Part shown: in pieces, positions 1 to 10,671 of the stretch
Numbering within the stretch: position 1 is the stretch's first letter
Layout of the letters: the number at the start of each line of letters is the position of its first letter
Origin: Micrasema longulum
Taxonomy: Eukaryota; Arthropoda; Insecta; Trichoptera; Brachycentridae
DNA length: 64,000 nucleotides
Reading direction: 5' to 3'
Assembly (NCBI GenBank): GCA_022494885.1
Contig: JAGVSM010002925.1
Location: 1-64,000, forward strand
Program-made: the position numbers and the translations under genes
The notes under the pieces: generated by a model
Told to the model about the DNA's origin: nothing
The model's input: only the letters and a program-made list of their open reading frames with translations
Databases searched by the model: none

Positions 1-590
1 CTAGGCATTTACAGGGCTTATGACCTGTCATTGGCTGGTTTAAGTGGCCACTCTACACACTGTGTAACATTCACCATTCTGCCCATGTTTGAACATTTTA
101 ATTTCCTCAACTCTTCCATCTGTTGACTTTTGCGAAGTAAAAGAGCTGAAACCTTTATCACGTGGGTGATATTCATCCGGCTGAACCAAATCACCTACAA
201 GGCAGCGCCTGAAAACAATTTTCCAATTTTTATACGTTTTCCTTTAACAGGTAGTAATTCAACAATTTTCGAATATGTCCAAATGCTTGCAGACTGGCTG
301 GATTTCCTCCCTAGGGAGTTGTTCATAGTTAAATTTATTTCAACAGAGGGAAAACGTTTTTGAGAAGGGAATATGGAAGTCTAGGAATTCACAGGGCTTA
401 TGACCTGTCATTTACTTAACACACTGTGTAACATTCACCATTCTACTCATGTTTGAACATCCACATTTCCTCGACTCTTCCATTTGTTGATTTTTGTGAA
501 GTAAAAGAGTTGAAACCTTTATCACTGTTGAAATAAATTTGAATATGAACAACTCACTAGGGAGGAAATCCAGCCGTCATTATATATAGT
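1..590 (+). repeat. Repeat R1, two tandem partial units
   Basis: R1 is the most frequent dispersed repeat here. Its hallmarks are GCATTTACAGGGCTTATGAC, CTGTCATTGGCTGG, CACACTGTGTAACATTCACC, AAGTAAAAGAGCTGAAACC, GGCAACGCCTGAAAA, CTGGATTTCCTCCCTAGGGA and GGGAAAACATTTTTGAGAAG. Two units lie head to tail (1-about 375 and 376-590), the first joined to the second through the GAAAACGTTTTTGAG end. No coding capacity was seen. Confidence 0.75.
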
Positions 591-947
591 GGATTTTTTT
601 AATTAGCTTAAGTATTGTTAATAATATATTTCTACTTATTTTTTCATAGCTGTAAAAATCCCAAAAAAAAAAAAAAAATTACTAATGAAAATAGCCTTCT
701 GTCACTTGTCCAAATTCGCGAGTTTTTTAGCGGTGCTAATTCTCTCTCGCGAACTGGAAGTGAAATCATTCCCTTTACGAGTATACAGTAAAGTGGGTGT
801 CCTATAACCTCCGGCTAGCATTATACCTACAACTCCGTAACTCTGTACCGCGAGCCGCGACTGCCTACTGATTATTAAATTAGCATTAGCAACGAAAATT
901 AATCGTGAAATTTCATTAGCGTTATCTAATTTTTTTATCAAAAAAAA

Positions 948-1000
948 AATTGTTGCAACAGAAAGAGAAAACATTTTTAAGAAGGTAATATGAAAAAAAT
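948..1000 (+). repeat. R1 end fragment
   Basis: Only the terminal part of R1 (TTGCAACAGAAAGAGAAAAC, ATTTTTAAGAAGG) is present. Confidence 0.4.
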
Positions 1001-1569
1001 GTTTGCAATTGGTGGCTGCACATCGATAGGGACGATACGGACAAGGTTGTCAATTTTTTTAAAGTTCGAGATTAGCAAAAATTTACAAATCTGCTTTCCT
1101 TCCATACTTTAACTTTTATTTGCTTTTTACATATATTGATAATGTTATGTTTTTTTCATTATGTATTTTTGTATAATTTAATTTAGTACGTACTATTAAT
1201 TGGCATTTGATTTATTGCTCCTATTTCTTACTATAGTATTGAGTGAGCTTCTAGAAAACATATCTCATATATTATTTCAATTATGTTTTTATATATATAT
1301 TCTTTTTCTGTTGATTTCAATGATACTCTTGTTTTGTTTTATTTTTAATGCTACTATATTTTACTATTATTTTGTTGATTTTAATGATACCACTATTTTG
1401 TATATTTGATTATGAGTGATTCTTAATTTGTATAATTTATATTTTAAAAATTATTTCTGATTATCTTTTTTGTATTGTATTCTTTGACATTTTATTATTT
1501 ATTACATTTACCTTTTTTTCTAGATTGTTATTCTATGTCATAATTAATTCTAATTCATTTTACTATGTA

Positions 1570-1685
1570 TTTTTATTGTTATTTATTGTGGCTTGACACC
1601 GGCATAGCCTAAAAAGCCGTGATAAGTTAATTAATATTTAAACTAGTGTAATTTTGAATGAATAAATAAATAAAATAAATAAATA
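1570..1685 (+). mobile_element. LINE 3' tail (Jockey-like)
   Basis: An AT-rich stretch ends with AAGCCGTGATAAGTTAATT and an (AATA)n tail, the style of the Jockey-like tails at 18000-18098 and 47260-47355. The T-rich stretch 1090-1570 before it may belong to the same insertion but encodes nothing recognisable. Confidence 0.4.
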
Positions 1686-1805
1686 TGGAAGTCTAGGCAA
1701 ATGCCTGTAAATACAGGGCGTATGACTTGTTATTGGCTGGTTAAAGTGGCCATTTTACACACTGAGTAACATTCACCATTCTGCCTATGTTTGAACATCT
1801 ATGCT
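1686..1805 (+). repeat. R1 copy, truncated
   Basis: Contains TACAGGGCGTATGACTTGTT, the TGGCTGGTTAAAGTGGCC box and the TAACATTCACCATTCTGCC box. It abuts the LINE tail at 1685. Confidence 0.6.
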
Positions 1806-1939
1806 GAGCGTATTTTTACAGAGATAATGAGTAACTAATTTAAATAAGGGACGAAATTTTTTAAAATTTAATTTGCACTGGTTTTAATTTGTGATTTTCA
1901 ACAACATTTTAAGTTTGTCCAAATCAGTTACAAAAAAAT

Positions 1940-2320
1940 TACAACAGATTTATTATATAAATAAAAGACGAGTAATACTTTAATCCACAAATTTGAAATA
2001 TCTAGTGACCGGTTTCATCGCTTTCGCGACATCTTCGAGACTGGTATCTTTATTAAGGAGTTCAATGTATTTATACAAAACAGAGGTAAGGATAGATAAT
2101 TCAAAGTTATATGAGAGTAAATTAAATATAAATATTTTTATCTTAAGGATCATTATCAAAATTTGTTCGGGTTAACTAATGAGTTGATATAATGCTATTT
2201 TAATGAGTTTAAGTATTTTATTTTAATTTTCTTGACCATTTTTAGTTTATTTTATTTTTAGTGTCCAGTGGATATTCTAAATTTGTGGATCACTCGTCTT
2301 TTATTTATATAATAAATTTC
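1940..2320. mobile_element. Inverted-repeat element with hammerhead-like motif (family B)
   Basis: The ends are inverted copies of TATATAAATAAAAGACGAGT and TCCACAAATTT (about 1955-1995 and 2278-2315). One ribozyme-like motif lies inside the left arm (2004-2042). No ORF. Confidence 0.45.
2004..2042 (-). ncRNA. Hammerhead-ribozyme-like motif, family B
   Basis: Read on the minus strand: stem I AGT/ACT, core CTCGAAGA (one base longer than CUGANGA), stem II TCGC-GAAA-GCGA (4 bp with a GNRA loop), GAAA, stem III AC-CG-GT, then C before the stem I strand. The altered core suggests a decayed copy. Confidence 0.42.
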
Positions 2321-2392
2321 AATGAACTTCCATGAGGAATTTTCACTTACAAACTTAAATTTACAACAGACATATGAAAAACACTTTATATA

Positions 2393-2695
2393 ATGGAAAA
2401 TAGAAGCCTAGGCATTTACAGGGCTTACGATCTGCCATTGGCTGGTTTAAGTGGCTACTCTACACACTTTGTCATATTTACCTTTCTGACTATGTTTGAA
2501 CATCTTTATTCCTTTAATTTTTTCATTCTTCCACCTATAAATCTTTGTGAAGTTAAAGAGCTGAAACCTTTATTGATGCGGGTGATATTCTGACTGAATT
2601 ATTTCACCTACATACTAGGCAACGCCTGAAAATATTTTTCATTTTTTATACTTCGTCTTTAACCTCACAGATATCAACAGATAAGAGAAGGGGAT
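2393..2695 (+). repeat. R1 copy
   Basis: Nearly full-length unit with all internal boxes from GAAGCCTAGGCATTTACAGG to the end near AACAGATAAGAGAAGGGG. Confidence 0.7.
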
Positions 2696-2818
2696 AATTG
2701 AAACAATCGTACATAAAGATATTTTTTTTATTATTAATATTTAAAAAATTAACTTTGTGGTCAAACATTTTACTAAATGTTATTAATCATTTGTATATAA
2801 CCACTTACCGACTTTTCT

Positions 2819-2862
2819 ATGTCTACCGGTTTCGAGACGTACCCGTCTCTTCGCAAGGACAC
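2819..2862 (-). ncRNA. Hammerhead-like motif A1 (intact stems, altered core)
   Basis: Minus strand: stem I GTGTC/GACAT, core CTTGCGA, stem II GAGAC-GGGTAC-GTCTC (5 perfect pairs), GAAA, stem III AC-CG-GT, cleavage-site A. All three stems form; the core differs from CUGANGA at two positions. Confidence 0.55.
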
Positions 2863-2922
2863 CAATTAAATCAACATGCATGCGTGAAGGTGCATAGTGA
2901 GTTTTGCATAGTGGTTTAACTG

Positions 2923-2966
2923 GTGTCCTGACGAAGAGACGGGTACGCTTTGAAACCGGTAGACAT
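2923..2966 (+). ncRNA. Hammerhead-like motif A2 (canonical core, weakened stem II)
   Basis: Plus strand: stem I GTGTC/GACAT, core CTGACGA exactly matching CUGANGA, GAAA, stem III AC-CG-GT and U-A at the cleavage site. Stem II GAGAC/GCTTT has one mismatch and two G-U pairs. Confidence 0.6.
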
Positions 2967-3027
2967 AGAAAAGTCGGTAAGTGGTTACATACAAATATTT
3001 TTTTACATTTGGTATATTTTTTTAATT

Positions 3028-3375
3028 TAAAACAGCCAATGACAGGTCATAAGCCCTGTAAATGCCTAGATTTCCATATTTCCTTATTAAAGGTATTCTC
3101 CATCCCTGTTGAAATTTGTTAGTCTTAATGACTCCCGAGGAGGTGAAATCCAGTCTTTTGTCTACAAACATTTGGACAAACTCAAATATTGCAATGAAAC
3201 CAGCTGGTCCAAGAAGAAGTTTAAAAATTTGAAAATTGTTTTCAGGCGTTACAATAAAGGTTTTAGCTCTTTAGATTCAATAAAATCAACGAATGGAAGA
3301 ATTGAAGAAATATGGATCTATAGGCAAAATGGTAAATGTTACACAGTGTGTAAAGTGGCCAATTAAATGAAAACA
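3028..3375 (-). repeat. R1 copy
   Basis: Reverse-complement R1 containing CCAATGACAGGTCATAAGCC, CTGTAAATGCCTAGA and the CACAGTGTGTAAAGTGGCC box. Confidence 0.7.
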
Positions 3376-3534
3376 AGTGCAAATTATTATTTTTTTAAAT
3401 TGTCCCTTATTTAAATTACTTACTCAGTACCTCTGCCAAAAATACGCTCAGCAGTTGCTAACGCAATTAAAAAATAATGATGATTTCACAATGCGAATGC
3501 TAATTAATCCATCAATACTGCTGTCTGCTGGAAC

Positions 3535-3670
3535 ATGTGTGTGTGTGCGTGCGTGTATGTGTGTATGTTTACTAGTCGGGGTAATAAATCTAAGTGTGTG
3601 CATGTCGAGTTTTTCATCGCCAGTTGTACGTATAAATGATAATATGTGTGTGTACGTATGGTGCGATTGT
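3535..3670 (+). repeat. Degenerate (GT)n microsatellite
   Basis: Two GT-rich runs (3537-3572 and 3643-3660) with C and A interruptions. The rest of 3376-4110 shows nothing recognisable. Confidence 0.7.
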
Positions 3671-4111
3671 ACCAGTGGCGTTCCTTAAAAACAACCAAAA
3701 AAATCTCTGTGAAAATTGATGTTTGGACAGAGACGAAGGGAACATTATATTTAAGTAGTTCACGTCGACCATGTCGCGAATTGAATCCGAGACTTCAATT
3801 TGAAAGCGGGGCGACAATTTATACACTTTTTAAATTCAAATTCAAATTAATTAATTTTACCAAAATAACAACAGATTTAGAGCGTTTTAATGGGACAACA
3901 TATCAATCCAGCACCGCGATTATGAACCATATATGGAGATGGTATAAACTAACATCGATATTTTTGTACGAAAATGTGGTTATTTGTATAAAAATATTCA
4001 AACTTTAGAGAAAAAAAAAGTAAGAAAATTATATTTTTCATTCTGAAACTTAATTTTACTTTGTAGATAAAACTGATGATGAGGAATAACTTCCCATTAG
4101 ATACGGGCCCA

Positions 4112-4344
4112 GGGTCCCGATTACAATGGAAAATTAACTTTTATCTACAAAGTAAAATTAGCTCACTGTATGAAAAGCAGAATACGCATACATTTTTTTC
4201 TTCTGAACATGTTAAATTATAGGTTCCCGACGAAGATACTTTAAATGTTCACGCAAGTTCACTCATTTTCGTACAAAAATATCGGTATTTCCTTTATAGA
4301 CAGTCGAAGATAACTCTGTCAACTTCCCATTGTAATCGGGACCC
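4112..4344. mobile_element. MITE with GGGTCCCGATTACAATGG termini
   Basis: Both ends begin GGGTCCCGATTACAATGG in inverted orientation; length 233 bases. A related copy with GGGCCCC ends is at 39963-40213 and a left-end fragment lies near 50505. The centre is shared (GAAAAGCAGAA, ATACATTTTTT, CGAAGATACTTTAAATG). No ORF. Confidence 0.65.
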
Positions 4345-4638
4345 AACAACCCTTGAGCAATGGTTTGCATTATTAATGTATGATGTAATAACTTATATTT
4401 ATATATAAGCTATTAATTTAAAAATACTTGGTACACTTCCACTTATTTATTTTGACCAATTAGCGCTTTCACCCTCTAATGGGCATCTTCAAACTGGTGA
4501 ATATAATACAGTGTAAGGATAATTTATATAAATTTAATATTATGTTAATTGTAGGTACATTTAAATTAAAAGTACAGAATTGTCAATGAATAATTTAAAT
4601 ATAAATTATAATTGTACAATAATTATTAAGGTAGGCAT

Positions 4639-5476
4639 AGAGAAAGTGTACCGAATATGAAATTCGTCACATTAGTGAAATCATGAAATATTAGGACCAA
4701 TACAGTATCTATTGAAAAAAGCAACGTAGTAATTTTGGAAACACTCCCGCTTCCCCATCTCTCCAAGTCCTAACTGTGGTCGAGTAAGTCGAGTGAATCG
4801 GAAGCCGACAGAACATCTGAAAAACACTTCGTTCCTCACCATTCAATATTAGGGTAAGAATGTTTTTGATGGTCTTTGTCAACTTTTTTGGTGCAATCTA
4901 GAATGTTTTGACTGAACGCTATAGATGATTAATATTCGATTTATATGTTTTGTAATGTACCTAATATAGAAAAGTAGTCCATGTAAGAAACCTTTCATAT
5001 CTTGAACAACAAACAGTTTTTTAAATATCAGTTATCCTCACAAGGAAAAATCGCTCCTATTGAAAAAAAACCTAGCCTTTGAGATAAAACTCAGACGAAA
5101 AAGGGAATTAAAGCTGGCACTGAATGTTTATACTGTTATGGCCTTTAGAGCAATGGTACTTGAGGAGAATAATGAATCTGGTGTATTGCTGGTCGTCAAC
5201 GGTGTCATATTTTAAAAGTAAAGTTAAATTCCATTGATGATCCTAATATGAAATACCCTTATCTACATTTGGTACGCCTTTTTAAAAAGCGTTATTTTAC
5301 TCGTATATTTTGGTATGTGAAGCCACATAACAAGAAAAGTTAAGTTTTGTTTAATTTTTTTGTGTTTTTTAATCAAAGTCAGATACATTTATTAGTTCTG
5401 TAACGAGTACGGCTTATAAATAAATGGTTTAAGTATCAATTTTCCTTGTGGAATTCCATATTCGGTACACTTCCTC
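4639..5476. mobile_element. DNA-transposon remnant with 27-base TIRs
   Basis: The ends are inverted copies of TAGAG.AAGTGTACCGAATA followed by TG.AATTC, with two differences in about 27 bases. The 838-base interior has no transposase I can recognise. Superfamily unknown. Confidence 0.55.
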
Positions 5477-5955
5477 TACAACAGTGTACTTCCGGGGGTG
5501 AGCATATTTTGGTACAATTTTTATGCCACGCCAATGCTTTAAATTGACTGGTTGATCTCGGAACAACTTTTTTTACCGGACATTCATTTTAGTACTCTTC
5601 TTAACTTATACATACCACTTTCTTTTCTCAGAACTACCGACTACCGCCGGCAGACTATCGCGAAAGGGGAATGCAGAGAACATAAAAACAATAAGATCAT
5701 ACCATCCCATACGCAGTTCTAAAAACATTGGTAGCAATTTTTTTTATTGACTGAATTTTTGGAGATCCTCATTACTTTTTACTCTGCTTTGACTATTTTT
5801 TAACAATATTTTATACTATGTTTTTTACCTTACATATATTTATAAAAAAAAATATTATGTCTTTTACTATATTTTTTTTTTACAACGCATTTTACTATGG
5901 TTTTGCTATACATACATACATTTTTACTATGTTTCATACAATGTTTTTAAATATG

Positions 5956-6023
5956 TTTTTTTACTACGTTTTTTAGTACATTTTTTACTACGTTTTTTAG
6001 TACATTTTTTACTACGTATTTTA
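5956..6023 (+). repeat. Short tandem repeat, 24-base unit
   Basis: About 2.7 copies of a unit TTTTTTACTACG + TTTTTTAGTACA in an AT-rich stretch (5480-6190) with no gene. Confidence 0.6.
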
Positions 6024-6189
6024 CACGAAACTGGGCGTTCGATATGAATTACATATAAAAACTGTTGTTTTTGTACCAAATAAAAAAAAAAAACTTTGGA
6101 AAACTTCGAGTAAAAAAAATAATGTTTTGCTAAACCAGACGTTAAAAATACCTTAAGATTTACTATCAATATGATTCCCTAAATTATAA

Positions 6190-6460
6190 AATGTTGGCTA
6201 CCGTTTTCAATTAACAAAACTTGTCTGCAATTCTGGCAAATAAAACGTTTATTGCGAGGTTAACACATTTTTGTAATATTGTTATTACGTTAGCCCATAT
6301 TAATTTTAATTCGCAACAATACGTTAAGCATCAAAGAAGTATTACATTATTTTTAGTCCAATTGTATGGTTTTCGGTTAACAGATCGAGGTATTACAAAA
6401 CATTTGTAAGTTTTAAATCATCAAACTATTTTTGCAAAGTAAGAATATCACTTTTGGATC
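6190..6460 (+). repeat. Dispersed repeat R2, copy 1
   Basis: Matches the reverse complement of 17255-17480; shared blocks include TTCGCAACAATACGTTAAGC and ATCAAACTATTTTTGCAAAG. Unclassified. Confidence 0.5.
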
Positions 6461-6469
6461 ATGATTTTT

Positions 6470-7300
6470 TTTTCACAGAGTCTTTATTCAATAAAATATA
6501 CACATTATTACAATATTAATACATTATTAAGAAAACAAAGTATAAAAATATATTTTGTCCCGATAAACTATTCAATAATAGTTTGTCATCGGGTGCTCAG
6601 ACGTTAGTTTCAATTAATAATCAAATAAAAAGCGTACAGACATATTACTGTACACGCATAAAATAATAAACTTAAAAAATAGATTAAAGATTTTTTTCGT
6701 TTTATTTTAAAGTAAGGAAATAGAGTAAAATACTCCAATTAAAATAAAAGAAAAGCAATTTACTTGAATATGTTTTAAATATAAGAAAAAAAATAAACAC
6801 ATAAATAGTGTGTGCTCATAAATGTAATCAAAACAGGATAAAAAATAAAACAAAGTAAATCGGAAATTTCAATCCATATCTACAGAAAAAATTAAAATAG
6901 TAAGAAAATTCTGACACTAACTCATTTTTTTCGATTTTGTGTAATGAAGAAAGTAAACGTACGGTGAATTTTAGGTTTTCTTTCAAAACATTCCCTTAAT
7001 TTTAGTGGTTAATCCAATTATTATTATTATTTATTCATTCAAATATTACATTACATATTACAAAAAAATACAATAATAACTTATCCCAAACTCCACGAGG
7101 CCCAGGGCCCTGTGTTGAGTTGGGATACAAGATAATGGAAAGTGGAAGCACGTACATAATTAAATAACAACAAAAAATAAAATTAAATATTACAACATAA
7201 ACATACATATATATAAACTGCCATTTGGTAATAAGCCTGTCAATGTTAACATTATATTTTTGATGTTTGAAGCACTTATTTTGTGGAACATAATTATTCA
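6470..7300. other. AT-rich gene-free stretch with probable LINE tail remnants
   Basis: No coding signal. TTATTATTATTATTTATTC at 7020-7040 and the GAGGCCCAGGGCCCTGTG segment at about 7098 look like the reversed 3' end of a LINE. Confidence 0.35.
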
Positions 7301-7605
7301 ATATATTAAAATAAAATCACTTTGTTTTTCTGTACCACTTATATTTTTATAATTTGACAACCAAATAGTTTCGGCAATACTATGCCTTTTTCAGGGTTAA
7401 TTACAAACTAACAAAACATATAAAATTTTCACAGTGAGGGTAAAGAGAGTGGGCGTGGCTACGGGAGTAGAGAGGAGAGGGATTCTACCCTCACTGAAAA
7501 TTTTATATGTTATGTTAGTTTGTAATCAACCCCGAAGAAGGCATAGTAAACTAGTATAAGTGGTTCATAAAAACAAAGTGATTTTATTTTAATATATTAA
7601 ATTAA
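7300..7605. mobile_element. Inverted-repeat element with hammerhead-like motif (family C)
   Basis: AATATATTAAAATAAAATCA and its complement bound the element. The arms also share TTTGTAATTAACCC/GGGTTGATTACAAA-type sequence and CAGTGAGGGTA around a GC-richer centre (7440-7485). The left arm keeps a full ribozyme-like motif; the right arm has lost half of it. Confidence 0.65.
7359..7398 (-). ncRNA. Hammerhead-like motif, family C
   Basis: Minus strand: stem I AACC/GGTT, core CTGAAAA (one difference from CUGANGA), stem II GGCA-TAGTAT-TGCC (4 perfect pairs), GAAA, a minimal stem III, then U-U before stem I. The right arm (about 7528) still reads CCGAAGAAGGCATAGTA. Confidence 0.55.
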
Positions 7606-7977
7606 CATTATGAACAAAAAGTAAAACAAATAAATATATATACGTGTTTTTTTGCTTATTCTATGTTTTAAATATCCAGTTACTTAAAAGCGACCAAAGT
7701 TTCTTCCTATTTATGATAAATCGATTTATTTCCAAGTCCGTAATGGTGATGACCACAAAATGAAAAAACCTGATTTTAAAGTATCAATTACTGGCTCTTA
7801 TTTAATACGTGTGGTGATGGTACTGTTTTGCAACAAAAGAGGGTCACCCAAAATAAGTAAGTACTAATTTAATTAAAAATGTATGGTTTTCATGGGCGTA
7901 ACGGTATGGAAAATGTCAAAATGAAATCACGTAGGTATTTGGGTCAATAAACAATAGAGTCAAGTAATTTGGTCCCC

Positions 7978-8370
7978 CTCGTAGTCTACTGGTTAGCGTG
8001 TTAAGTTACTGTGAATGAATGAAGATGTTCAGTGTTTTTTTTAATTTTTTCAATTTGTTAATAGACTGTTAAACTAAACCTTTTTTTAAAAAAAGTTTTG
8101 TCTTTCTGAAATAGCTCTGCGTGTAACGTAAGACGTTCTTCTCTGTCAGTTCTTCCGATTGGTTCGTTTACGGTAAGCTTCACAGCTCTCATATCGTTAG
8201 ATGGTTCATATAAACCAGTGATGTCGTTCAAAGTAGTGCGTTTTTATTTAAAAAAAATTCGTACATTTTCAAGAAACTTTGGGTACAATTTAATGCTCTA
8301 ATTTTTAGAGAATATTTTTTGTATCCAATTTCCCGTAAGGCTAAAGTTTCTCATTCCCGGGTTCGATCCC
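7978..8370 (+). mobile_element. tRNA-like SINE head, interrupted
   Basis: CCTCGTAGTCTACTGGTTAG (box A-like) at 7978 and CCCGGGTTCGATCCCTGAC (box B-like) at about 8356 look like two halves of a tRNA-derived head separated by about 330 bases of other sequence. Confidence 0.35.
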
Positions 8371-8639
8371 TGACATAATAAAGAAAAAAGACGATCAATC
8401 ATTTATGTAAAGTACAAACATAAAAAAAAACAATTTAAAAATATAAACATAAACTGACATTCAATACATTTTTATAAATCGCAATCCTAAATAAAGTGCG
8501 CCATTGTTGTTTTTAGAGCAGAGTTTGACATTTGCAAAAACAGTTCTGTATTTAAAAATGATTATTTTATGTTTTGGGACTCAACCATAAAAAAGTTCCT
8601 AGGTGCCTCCTTAAATTCAATATTTGAATATTAGTAATT

Positions 8640-9350
8640 TTTAATTTTGGAATTCAATCATAAACAAGTAATTGGGTTCCTAAGCAGGCAAGCTAACGTT
8701 CGGACAGGACAACGTTTTGTCGTCAACGCTTATATCGTTTCGCGTCTAGATTACTGTAATGGAATATACGCAAATCTCCCAAAATATCAAACTAATAAAC
8801 TTCAATCTGTTTTCAATGCAGCAGCGAGGCTTATTACGAAAGTAAAAAAATATTCTCACATCTCACAACATCTTCGAGATTTGCACTGGTTAAAAAGCCC
8901 AGATAGAATAAAATACAACCTGTGCTGGACAGTATTCAAATCCCTTCATGAAATGGCTCCAAAATACCTATCGGACCTTTGTATTCGGGAAAATACATGT
9001 CAAAGAAAATCTACTCTAAGGTCAGCATTTGATTCAGGAAGAGGAAATCCGGCGCTCCCCAAACACTAGATTTGGAGATCGTGCTTTTGCCGCCACCGGC
9101 CCCTTTGCCTGGAACCAATTGCCTTCAAACTTACGAATCATCGACAGTCCCAGTCAAATCAAGTTCAAATCCCAACTAAAATCCCACTTCTTTAGACTAT
9201 CATACCCTCAATTTTAAATCTGGAAATATAATATATCACTTAAGTTTAGTTAGAATGTAAATTTAGATATACAATTGTAAAGCGCCCTTGAGGTGATTTT
9301 TTACAAAAAATGGCGATATATAAATCAGCCAAATATTATTATTATTAACG
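8640..9350 (+). mobile_element. LINE 3' end, CR1/L2-like, one frameshift
   Basis: Encodes the thumb and C-terminal part of a non-LTR reverse transcriptase: SRLDYCNGIYANLPKYQ, LQSVFNAAARLIT, LHWLKSPDRI, APKYLSDLC, then in another frame RFGDRAFAATGPFAWNQLPS. The tail GCGATATATAAATC with (ATT)n repeats is typical of CR1/L2 elements. The 5' part is missing. Confidence 0.8.
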
Positions 9351-10000
9351 TCTGTTGGGTTAACTAGTATATTATAAAACAGAGAAATAAATAAATAAAA
9401 TAATCCAGGGAGAAAATGCAGAAGTTACAAATAGAAAAGTCTAACCGCGCATCTTCTTAAGATTTCCATAAATCTACTTTGCTTCGGTCGTGACCGCGAA
9501 TTATTCAGGTGTCCATTGACACAATGAACCAAGCCTACCTGGTCACGTTTTGGTGGAATAATTCTGATACGCGCACTTTCAGTGCGATTAACTTGTAGAA
9601 TTAACCACCTGGTTTTTGCATACGGAGCTTACAACCAAATAAACTGGTTTGCGTGCATTCCACACAAACTCTCTTTTATCCGCAAAGTTCAAGTTCAGAA
9701 CTGGTTTAAAGCTTATTTTGGCGAGACTTAGCCGAGACTTACACTCATAAAAATATTGTGACGAAATTACGCGGCCACTAACAACATACAAATTATATTT
9801 TAAGTATCACAAAATGTGGATATTCCGCCGACGTGAATTCAGTTCCCCTTTTGTCTCCGAATTGACAAATGAATTGAAATCAGTGTTGCCACCTTGTCAT
9901 TTAAATTTCCGCTATTTTTTTTTAAATCCGTCAAATTCCCATCAAAAGTCTTTTTCTTAAAATCAAAAATTTTGTTCCAAAAAAGGAACACATTTTAATG
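9350..10000. other. Gene-free stretch
   Basis: No recognisable domain, tRNA or repeat family. A 67-codon minus-strand frame (9588-9791) shows no family resemblance. Confidence 0.4.
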
Positions 10001-10550
10001 TATAAAGCCTATGTAAAAACTAAAATATGTTATATGCAACAATAATGGGGAACAGGAAATTGAAATGACATAAACAGACTACAAAGACAGCAAAATAAAA
10101 TGTTAAAGTTAGTAAATGACCTACCCTATCTAACAGCAACTAAATAACTTTTTAAACAAACTAAACAATTAAATGTAACTGAACTCTTTAAACTGGAATC
10201 CTTAAAATTTATTCATAAATTAGCCACTGATGTAGTTGTAGATGAAGACTCTAAACTAGAAAAAAACTGTAGTAAACATGAACACAATGCGAGAATATCA
10301 GAAAAATACCATATACAACCTTCTAGAACGAGAAAAGGACAATCGAGACTAATAAACCATGGACTGAAATTATACAATAAACTATCAGACAAAACTAAAC
10401 TAAAGACCCAGACAAACTTTACAAAAGATGCTTAAAATATTATTATTAACAGTAGAATGTGAATTTTAAAAGTAAAAATATTTTGTTAGATGTATGTAAC
10501 CCGTAAGGGTTTATCAATGAAAAATTTAAATAAACAAAAAATAAAAAAAA
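10000..10550 (+). mobile_element. LINE 3' fragment, family J3
   Basis: Broken frame ending ARISEKYHIQPSRTRKGQSR, LINHGLKLYNKL, typical of Jockey-like C-termini. The tail ACCCGTAAGGGTTTATCA is followed by A-rich sequence. Related copies at 14190-14760 (-) and 62570-62935 (+). Confidence 0.65.
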
Positions 10551-10671
10551 CTAACCCAGATTTCCGCGAGATGTACCCATTAATTTGATTACTTTTTTTA
10601 TGAACTCAAATAACTACACGACACTAAATTTTCTTGTTAAATTTTCATGTTCTTTCTTAAAATTAAATTAA

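Larger units (their letters stand above)
2748..3000. mobile_element. Inverted-repeat element with two hammerhead-like arms (family A)
   Basis: The arms are about 80 bases each (left ends near 2865, right starts near 2920), inverted around a roughly 55-base centre. They share CACTTACCGACTTTTCTATG and its complement. Each arm carries one hammerhead-like motif. A single-arm copy sits at 50087-50205. Confidence 0.65.

Noticed and set aside
3377..3698. Cys/Val-rich frames at 3377-3698 on both strands
   Set aside because: They translate the degenerate (GT)n tract.
5900..6170. CRISPR-like array in the ACTACG/AGTACA repeats
   Set aside because: Only 2.7 contiguous copies with no spacers, in a eukaryotic AT-rich stretch: a simple tandem repeat.
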